The position numbers and the translations under genes are program-made. From contig NC_051119.1 of NCBI RefSeq assembly GCF_014839805.1, positions 671,526-735,525 of the forward strand: a DNA stretch of 64,000 bases, read 5' to 3'. The notes under the pieces were generated by a model that searched no databases, was not told the DNA's origin, and was given only the letters and a program-made list of their open reading frames with translations. This document shows, piece after piece, positions 56,561 to 64,000 of this stretch (position 1 is its first letter; every line of letters starts with the position of its first letter). Origin of the DNA: Manduca sexta. Taxonomy: Eukaryota > Arthropoda > Insecta > Lepidoptera > Sphingidae.

Positions 56561-58547
56561 TGAAACTTAAATGTCTCAGAATGAATCCTTACAATTCAAA
56601 GTTCAAACGGTGGCAGCCATTATACATATAAAAAAGAAGAAGAATTCAAAGTATGACACAATACAAGCGAGCGAACAAACATACACTGCTAAAATCATAA
56701 TCTCCTTACTACGCAATCGGGTAATTAATTAAAATAACGCATACAAGAATTCAGATGTGTTTATAGAAAAAATGTTTTCGCAACCTACGCGCATGCTTCA
56801 CGGTCTAGACAGTTTTAGATCACCTGTTTAGATCTAATTGGAGTCCTGTATAGCTTCAACCTGGTTCTAGACGCTAACGACCTGTATTGTTTACGGATAC
56901 ATTTTAAATGTATCGAGAGAATATTTTCTCAGTGATGCGAAATTCGTCTGTCGTCGCGCTGTTTTAAATCGGTCATGTTTTTTTCTTGTTTGCATTTATT
57001 TTCCGTAGGTCGATGATACAATTTGGTAACATCTTCAGATACCTTACCATGGTAGAACTGACGATATAGCAAGGCGACATCTTTACATATATAGGCATTG
57101 AATTTATTTTAATAAAAGTTACTTATATCGAAGGATAAACTACTTCAAAATATTGTTTAGATTATAAGACAAAGAATTGGTAGAATATTTTTTTAGCGGA
57201 ACTTTAATCTCGGAAAACTATCACGCGGGCGAAGCCGCAAGCAAAAGCTAGTAAAGAATAAACATTATTTAAATTTAAAACATTTTTGTCAGTACGACAA
57301 TCTCAATAAAAATATAAAATATTTAGACGTTTCTTAGAAGTAAACGTTGTTGAAGTACAAGTATAAGATTTTCCTGTAATAAAAATTTTTAACAATAGAT
57401 TTACCGCCTTCACAAAATACTAAAAACCAAAAAACAATGTCACATAACAAGTAAGTATATAGTGGTTACCAATTTTGGAGTCAGTGACTAGTAGACTCAA
57501 CCAAACAAAAAACATAACTAAAAACGTCCCATTATAGCAAAATTCGAAATTACGTTTACTTGGACGACATAATTATTCTAGTTATTTTATTTGTGAAACC
57601 AAACTTTGATTTTGAATAAACATCTATGGCACCAATCTAGAGGTATACTCTTCTGAATGCAAAAGAAGTTTGGAGGTAACAAATATTAAAAAAAGAAAAA
57701 ATACACATCTAATTGATAAACTCCTCCTTTTTTTGAAGTCGGTTAAAAATATAGGTGTAATTATAATTACCTACTTTGATTCTAGGAATCCGACACATTT
57801 TTGGTCATCAAGGACAGTTGAATCCTTGGACTCCAAATAACTTTATATTTATTTCGCAGCAGTCACGTCGTTGTCAAATAAAAATTTACGAATTACCGAC
57901 AATTTGGCGACTCTGAACCTTTGCCAAAAAGTCTGATGTCGTTTTTACTAATAATAAATGGTACGTCCGTGCGCGATGAAAATTTATTGTTTATTATGTC
58001 AAACGTCAAGGTCATGAGTGAATGGCAAGTTCTACATCACTGAAAGAAATTCCAAGTAGAAGACCATAGATAAATCTATTTTTTATCAACTATATATAAA
58101 TTTCTAAACTAGTCAATGTAGAATTAGTGAGAGTTGCTTCAACGAATTTTCTATGCTAGATATTTTATTTAAATGTATAACTACGTATATAACAATAGTA
58201 ATTGTATCAAAACGAATAACAGCTCGCTGCCCTTATTTTGTGTTATGTGCGTAATGCAACAAACAGAGTCTGCGCTGCGTCTTAATTTTTAGAATATATT
58301 GTTAATTCTGCTCTCATAAGTAAGACTACAGAGCCTTAGTATAGCACAATGCTTAACAATCAGACACATAAACACAATAGTGACGAAATTACACAAAATA
58401 CAACAAACATTGATAAGTAGATATTTGTTTACGAAGCCCGTAAAACCTTTACTTCTCTTGGCTTCTCGTAATTTAAAAAAAAAATATGCTAACAGTTTCC
58501 ATAGTGCCACCAGATTTTTACTTCCATGACTTTGACCTCTCACACAT
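56561..58547. other. Serpin-2 upstream region, mostly non-coding
   Basis: A Helitron 3' remnant (CGCGGGCGAAGCCGCAAGCA then CTAG) at 57190-57251. The rest is AT-rich with no gene. Confidence 0.4.
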
Positions 58548-58554
58548 TATATAA
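58548..58554 (+). promoter_or_regulatory. TATA box of serpin-2
   Basis: TATATAA, followed about 31 bases later by TCAGAAG (58583-58589), a fair arthropod initiator. That would give a 5' UTR of about 120 bases before the ATG at 58707. Inferred from spacing alone. Confidence 0.45.
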
Positions 58555-58706
58555 CACGATGCAGTTATCACCAAACCGCTTCTCAGAAGCATTCAACTCG
58601 AATTGTGCCAAACGGCAGCCTCGCTCTTCTTATCTCGGGTCATGCTGATAAAAACCCTCGTAACTACATCACGTTAGTACATTTCACATCAACGCGGCGC
58701 GAAGAC

Positions 58707-59915
58707 ATGGCACGAATACTGATCATATTTCTGTTAATATCCGTAATAATACACGGTACGTTCGCGCAATGCAATCAGAACACGGCTCGGGGCTTCATGC
58801 GGCGAGCACTGTACGAATTTACCACGGATCTAGTTGCGAGAATCAACCAGGAGACTGAAAGCCACTTCGTCGCCTCAGGCCTGTCTTCTTGGACCCTGCT
58901 GTCGGCCATGTCCTTCGGCGCTGGCTATGAAACGCTCTCAGAACTCCAGCGAGTCCTGAGACTCCATCCTCACAAATGCTTTAACAATAAGTTCTTCGAA
59001 ATCCTACAGAATTCTGCAAACAACGACACCACTATAATGGAGAGGAGTTCTACTGTCTATGTCAACGACAAGTTGGCGGTTCATGATAAATTCAAGAATA
59101 GTGTCGAGGGAGCTGGTTTATGCGAAGTGAAGAACATAAACCTCGATGATGTGACGCAGGCAGCAGCTATCATAAACGACTATGTACGGGAAGCGACTCA
59201 CGAAGCGATCGACGAAATAGTCACCGCGGGAGACTTGGACAGAGTTCGCATGGTGATGATCGACGCTCTGTACTTCAGAGGAGCGTGGAAAATACCGTTC
59301 CCTTACGATGATACAGAAAACAGTGCGTTCTACAATCATTTGGGCCACCAGATAGGTGATGTGAATCTCATGTTTGTATCCGGATCTTTCCACGTCATTT
59401 CGCTTGACCAGATCCGCGCGAAAGTTTTGGAACTACCATATGGCAACGATGGAAGATACTCCATGTTATTATTCCTCCCGTACCCAGATGTATCTATTTC
59501 CAACGTCATTGATAGCCTAAAGAAGATAAATCTAGCCTCAATTTACCTCCTATTCGAAGAATACGGACAGCAGACGGTGCACGTACAAATCCCTCGGTTC
59601 AAGATCACATCCGACATCAACAATTTGAAGGAGTTGCTTATGGACATGGGATTAAGGGCGTTATTCGACAGTTCGCTCGCTGATTTCTCGGAATTGACCG
59701 ATTACCCGCTGTACGTGTCGAATTTCATCCAGAAAGTAGACGTGGAAGTGAGTGAGGAAGGAACAGTCGCGGCGGCAGCGACTGAGGCCATGTTTGAACC
59801 GAGGATGATGCCGGAACAGTTCGTGGCGAACAAACCGTTTTTGTTCATGATCGTCGACAAACAGATTGACGTGATGCTGTTCACGGGCGCGTACTCTAAG
59901 CCAAGCATTTATTGA
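58707..59915 (+). CDS. Secreted inhibitory serpin (serpin-2), predicted P1 Arg
   Basis: A 402-residue intronless serpin. I chose ATG 58707 (GAAGACATGG) because it directly begins the signal peptide MARILIIFLLISVIIHGTFA; an in-frame extension to 58605 has no ATG there and would bury it. Visible serpin landmarks: YEF region, FVASGLSSW (the usual Pro of the shutter motif is Gly), YFRGAWKIPF, KVLELPYG, VQIPRFKITS, hinge VEVSEEGTVAAAAT (residues 347-359), and C-terminal signature FVANKPFLFMI. Counting from P17 Glu350 and from the conserved Asn at P9', both give P1 Arg366-Met367. The small-residue hinge means it should be a true inhibitor, and P1 Arg suggests trypsin-like targets such as clip-domain proteases of the haemolymph. 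That role is inference. Cys22 and Cys91 match serpin-1 exactly, marking the two as paralogues. Confidence 0.95.
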   Translation: MARILIIFLLISVIIHGTFAQCNQNTARGFMRRALYEFTTDLVARINQETESHFVASGLSSWTLLSAMSFGAGYETLSELQRVLRLHPHKCFNNKFFEILQNSANNDTTIMERSSTVYVNDKLAVHDKFKNSVEGAGLCEVKNINLDDVTQAAAIINDYVREATHEAIDEIVTAGDLDRVRMVMIDALYFRGAWKIPFPYDDTENSAFYNHLGHQIGDVNLMFVSGSFHVISLDQIRAKVLELPYGNDGRYSMLLFLPYPDVSISNVIDSLKKINLASIYLLFEEYGQQTVHVQIPRFKITSDINNLKELLMDMGLRALFDSSLADFSELTDYPLYVSNFIQKVDVEVSEEGTVAAAATEAMFEPRMMPEQFVANKPFLFMIVDKQIDVMLFTGAYSKPSIY

Positions 59916-60010
59916 GACTAAAGGATTCGCGTGTGTCGGCTGGCAGCAAAGTTTTAGCTGCGGTATCCGTTTACAAATAATTTTAAGTATGTCATTTGTG
60001 TGATAAAGGA

Positions 60011-60055
60011 AATAAAATTGAGTGCGTTCTACACACAAAGCGTGTCTTAAATAAA
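60011..60055 (+). terminator. Polyadenylation signals of serpin-2
   Basis: AATAAA at 60011-60016 and again at 60050-60055, 96 and 135 bases after the stop codon. Confidence 0.6.
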
Positions 60056-60519
60056 ATCCTGTTCTGTCTATATAATTAAGTATAATTATAAGCAGCTGTA
60101 ATTGTAGTGATTGTGAAAATGTGTTCTAAATATTATGATAATGTTATTATGATATTTGCATGACAGCGCAGGCCGCGAATATTGGCTTTTTATGCGCAGG
60201 GAATATGCAATTCGTCAGTTCTTTTTTAGTTTAACTCGCAGAGTCGGCCTTGTAACTCCGCGCAATCACACATTTAACTACACATTAAACACTCGTTTGA
60301 GTACCACATTAACGTGCTCATCTCAAAACTCTCGAATGAAAATAAAAATAAATACGTTTATTTCATTGATTGTTTTAATTGCGCTTCTGTCCGATTTCAT
60401 GTCTTCCCACAATTTTATGTGCACTTCGTTTGCTAAAAGTAGCGTATGAGATGTAAAAAAATATGAAGATACATAATATTATTTGAGTATATGTCGGAAT
60501 ATATGCCCAATATGCCCAA
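60056..60519. other. Non-coding, nothing recognised
   Basis: A 97-codon open stretch (60156-60449) has no recognisable domain. No gene is supported. Confidence 0.35.
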
Positions 60520-60785
60520 TGTCCGTAGGTTCAAATCCCAAGAGCACAAAACTCTGACTTTTAAAAATTAAGTGTGTGTTATCCGCTTGCTTTAACGGTG
60601 AAGGAAAACATCGTGAGGAAACCTGCATACCTGAAAAATTCTCTATAGGAATTTCGAAGGTGTGTAATGTATACCAATACGCACTAGGCCAGCGTGGTTG
60701 ACTAAGGCCTAAGCCCTCTCAGAAGTAGAAAAGGCCTGTGCTCAGCAGTGGGACAGTATACAATACAGGGCTAATATTATTATTA
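60520..60785 (+). mobile_element. SINE family C, 5'-truncated
   Basis: Begins at the B-box end (CGTAGGTTCAAATCCCAAG) and continues through GGAAAACATCGTGAGGAAAC to CAGCAGTGGGACAGTATACA and an ATT repeat tail. Confidence 0.78.
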
Positions 60786-61190
60786 TTTTGAAGCTATATT
60801 GTGACGTCTATTGACCCGGGTGCCTGGATAGCAAGACCGGCCATAGACGTATTTAGTTCATAAATTAAATATCCAAAGATTTAGAAAAGAACCGGTTCTC
60901 TAAAAAACCTATAGTCATCGGGGATTCTACGGTCTTCTTCCCTGTGGTACAAAGCCCTAACTTGGTGCACTAAGCTGACAGTCTGCCTTAAGATCAGTGC
61001 TGTTAATGGAGACCCACATGAGGTTCCTATTTCCTTCTGCATAACAAATATAGATCTGTTTAAATATATAATCTATTAAAATTACCAAGGAAAAATAATG
61101 GAAATGTTTCTCCTATATTTTAAACTATAACAAGAATTTTATATTTATTATCTATGATAGACAGTAAATAAATAAATAAATAAACAGACA
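60786..61190. other. Non-coding, nothing recognised
   Basis: Contains a short (AAAT)n run at about 61163-61184. No gene. Confidence 0.35.
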
Positions 61191-61379
61191 TCTTACTTAT
61201 AAAAGTTTCGCTAAGGTATGCTTAGTTAAAACACAAATTTATTCGATCAGCTGTAAGTCACAACCCGCTATCTTGCCTCTTAATAAGGTTTAAACTAGGA
61301 ACCGGTGATGTTTTTGACTACTATTTAAGCAATACTTAACCACCTCTTAACACTAAAACAAGTTTATATGTAAGTCTAA
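61191..61379. mobile_element. MITE family D, copy 3
   Basis: TCTTACTTATAAAAG left end and TTTATATGTAAG right end, with TTCGATCAGCTGTAAGTCAC and GGAACCGGTGATG inside. Confidence 0.75.
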
Positions 61380-62199
61380 TATATTCCAGCTTGCATTAGT
61401 TTTATATTTTTAAAAGACACAGTATGTCAGTACTTAACCTTTGACATATGATGTGTGATCTTGTATTATCAGATAAGTCTTGTTTGTCTTTAAACAAAAA
61501 AAAACATAAAAATAGGTCAAAAAGTATTTTTGTGTCGAATAATTTTGGGTTTTTCATTGACGTTTAAAATTTTAATTAATAGTCTTATAGCGATACGAGG
61601 AAACAAGCAAATGGGTTACCTAATACAATATAAAGACATATTTCTATGCTAACCAGGGAAATAAAAACCTCCAAATGTTGGGATTAAATGTGTAATCAAT
61701 GGTTAAAATTGTGATAGGTTAAATAGAAAATAAATTAGCTTAACAAAATATATTTCTATAGAAATACAACCTTATTCGCAAATATTTCATTCAATTGTTT
61801 CTAAAATATATACTTAATGGATATGGATAACAATTTTAATATCATAGCGCAGTTGAATTCGGCATTGCACATACACTACCGACATTTTGGTACGCGACAT
61901 ACTTTTAAATGTCGATGCAACCAATTATTAATTGCGAGGCGACCAATGGATGGTACTTTATTTTATTGAACATTAAATCAGCTATGGGCAGGGATGCCGT
62001 GGAGGAATTTATATGAGGGGAATTAAATTGGCAACACAATACGAAATGCATTTAACTTATAGTAAACGTACAACAGCCCAAACAGAAGCAACACCGTCTA
62101 GCAATATTGTTTTAAAATACGAGCTAATGACGTATTTTTGCAAACTTCTCAGTTACATTTTTTTTAGTATATTACTTGATTATTAATAAAAAAAATATA
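61380..62199. other. Non-coding, nothing recognised
   Basis: AT-rich; no supported gene. Confidence 0.35.
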
Positions 62200-62400
62200 T
62201 ATCACTTTGAATAACGAGACGAGCTTGCCGTTCGCCTGATAGTAAGCGATATGACCGCCCATAAACAGTAGAAACACCATCCAACATCTTGAATTACAAA
62301 GTATTGTTCGGTATTCCACTGCGCTCGCCATCTTGAGACATATGTTAAGTTTTATTTATAATTATGTCTGTAACCAGTGTAACTAACACGTCGTGAGCAT
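62200..62400 (-). repeat. Repeat family E, copy 7
   Basis: GAATAACGAGACGAGCTTGC through AACACCATCCAACATCTTGA to GTAACCAGTGTAACTAAC. Confidence 0.72.
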
Positions 62401-62811
62401 ACAACAAACCTCTCTGAAATGACGAATTCGTTTAAAACGTTTTCCTATCATATAGTTGAATTAATAAAACGCCTTACTTCCGCGAATAAATATTCCCGTA
62501 GTTCAAATCTAAAATTATTGACACGTATATTTGAATACAGCAGAGCTCAAACATTTGCTCCGACTCGCAAAAAGTTGTTTTCACAATAGTCAATGATCAG
62601 AGAACTAGTAGACTTGGTTCCTAGTTTTTTGTATCAGACGGACAAAAAATTCAAATGTCATTATTTCTAGTTAATTTCCTTGAAGTTAAACTGTTCTACT
62701 AAGCTTGGTATTTAGATTAATGTTAGGTTACATTGTTCACCGAGATTAATTAGAATTTCGGGTAGGTTATTTGTTTCATTTTGCCGGATATTTTTTTTAT
62801 ACATGAAGTGG
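62401..62811. other. Non-coding, nothing recognised
   Basis: No supported gene. Confidence 0.35.
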
Positions 62812-62990
62812 GGTTCAATAGAATGTCGACTGACGAGAGATGATTACCCGTCTCAGTCGACACAATTATGCCGGCCTGTTAGAACCGAATATACACAGTC
62901 TAATCCCGGAACGCGACACACTTATTTAGGCCACTATGGCTGGTGTTAACACCTTGTGTACAGTGGTCGCTATCCGGGCATAAAAATATA
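62812..62990 (-). mobile_element. Repeat family B, unsplit reference copy
   Basis: Minus-strand copy from GGGGTTCAATAGAATGTCGA to CAGTGGTCGCTATCCGGGCA. It serves as the unsplit reference for the copy split at 4905-5304. Confidence 0.8.
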
Positions 62991-63099
62991 AACACCAACT
63001 AATGATTTCATCATTTTGATTAGTTTGACACGCTTACGGCTATGTTATTTTGATTGGATTCTTTCTAATTAAAAATGGGAACAAAGTAATTTCTTCACG

Positions 63100-63534
63100 T
63101 ATTATACGTATAAAGCTGAAGAGTTTGTTTGTTTGAACGCGCTAATCTCTGCAACTAACGGGTCGAATTGAAAACATTATCTTTAGTGTTGGACTGCTCA
63201 TTTATCCAGGTATGCCATATAACATCACGCTATGACCAATAGGAGCGGAGCATTAACGAAAAATGTTGCAAAAACAAGGTAAATTTATTCTTTTAAACGG
63301 TTAAAGTTACGCCACAACCATGTATGACAGAATTGTTCCTTTAAAATAGTTTTAAAAAATATAAAACAAAGTCCTCCGCCGCATTTGTTTGCCTGTCCGA
63401 ACACGATAATCAAAAACTACCCAACAAATTTCGATGTAATTTTACATGGAAATAGTTTAAGACCCTGGGAAGGACATAGACTTCTTTCTAACCCGGGAAA
63501 CATTCACACAGGCGGAGTCGCGAGCTGAAGCTAG
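63100..63534 (+). mobile_element. Non-autonomous Helitron, single-unit relative of the 7.4-kb copy
   Basis: Same order as 7434-8576: TATAAAGCTGAAGAGTTTG, one copy of the GCTAATCTC...GGAGCGGAGCA unit, AATGTTGCAAAAAC, AAAGTCCTCCGCCGCATTTG, and hairpin GGCGGAGTCGCG before CTAG at 63531-63534. Confidence 0.8.
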
Positions 63535-64000
63535 TATGTTCTACCAGATATTCTAGCAATAAGAGACAATAGATTAAAATATATTATACAGGACTCGCCG
63601 TTCTGAATTCTTCCTTGCAAATGACCGTTTTTTATTCAACGAGGCCAAACAATTAAAACAATTGAAATGCTAATAGTTTATACAAATGACTGGAGAAAAA
63701 ATTAGGCACAACATTTAACAATGCTAACGTTCTAATGAGAATCTTTTTCCCGTCAGTCTGTTGTTTAAGATAGATTTTTGGACATAATTTATTCACAGAC
63801 GATTTTTAACCGAATTCAAAAAAAGAGAAGGTTATCAATTCGACATGAATGTTTTTTTTTATTTTTTTTTTTTAATGTTTGTTACCTCAGAACTCATTCA
63901 TTTATTAACCGATTTGGAAAAATCTTTTTTTATTCGAAAGAATATACCTCCAGATTGGTCCTCTAGATTTCTTTTAAATTTCATAAATTGCCTCCGTGGC
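63535..64000. other. Non-coding, nothing recognised
   Basis: AT-rich with T-runs. A 62-codon open stretch at 63778-63966 has no ATG-supported or recognisable product. Confidence 0.35.

Noticed and set aside
58605..58706. N-terminal extension of serpin-2
   Set aside because: The frame is open but begins at GTG, not ATG, and would hide the signal peptide; this part is more likely 5' UTR.
1..64000. CRISPR arrays or bacterial operons
   Set aside because: No direct-repeat/spacer pattern and no bacterial gene layout; all signs point to a eukaryotic nuclear genome.

Overview
This looks like nuclear DNA from an insect, most likely a moth or butterfly. It is AT-rich and gene-poor, and densely seeded with tRNA-derived SINEs, Helitron ends (hairpin followed by CTAG), TTAA foldback MITEs and a Penelope-like element. 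Its only clear host genes are insect-type secreted serpins. The order-level assignment is inference from the repeat types and serpin style; no species can be named.

Layout. 0-3.6 kb: AT-rich with a TTAA MITE. 3.64-3.79 kb: a very GC-rich terminal exon of an unidentified gene with a hydrophobic C-terminus, directly followed by about 0.58 kb of CACC/CACCA minisatellite. 4.9-5.3 kb: a SINE nested in another repeat, with an 11-bp target duplication. 7.4-8.6 kb: a Helitron carrying six tandem copies of a 123-bp unit. 8.66-10.70 kb: a Penelope-like element with inverted termini, a 13-bp target duplication, a GIY-YIG endonuclease and a deleted reverse-transcriptase core. 16.8-18.2 kb: two Helitrons joined end to end, the first keeping the C-terminus of the helicase. 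25.2-29.0 kb: a repeat-poor AT-rich stretch. 41.4-43.3 kb: a 1.68-kb DNA element whose borders can be read exactly because an empty copy of its target lies at 45.8 kb. The rest is a mosaic of the same repeat families.

Host genes. Two intronless serpin genes lie about 28 kb apart in divergent orientation: serpin-1 on the minus strand (29.03-30.24 kb) and serpin-2 on the plus strand (58.71-59.92 kb). Both have signal peptides and cysteines at residues 22 and 91, so they are paralogues. Serpin-2 is intact, with a canonical inhibitory hinge and predicted P1 Arg366, which suggests inhibition of a trypsin-like protease in the haemolymph. Serpin-1 is interrupted by a one-base shift inside its reactive-centre loop. 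The remaining C-terminus follows in the next frame with the same loop length as serpin-2, so the break is either recent or an assembly error. Even in the corrected frame its hinge is atypical and probably non-inhibitory.

Limits. All family assignments are by eye. Repeat boundaries without a stated target duplication are approximate to about 10-20 bases. The letters A-F for repeat families are labels for this window only.
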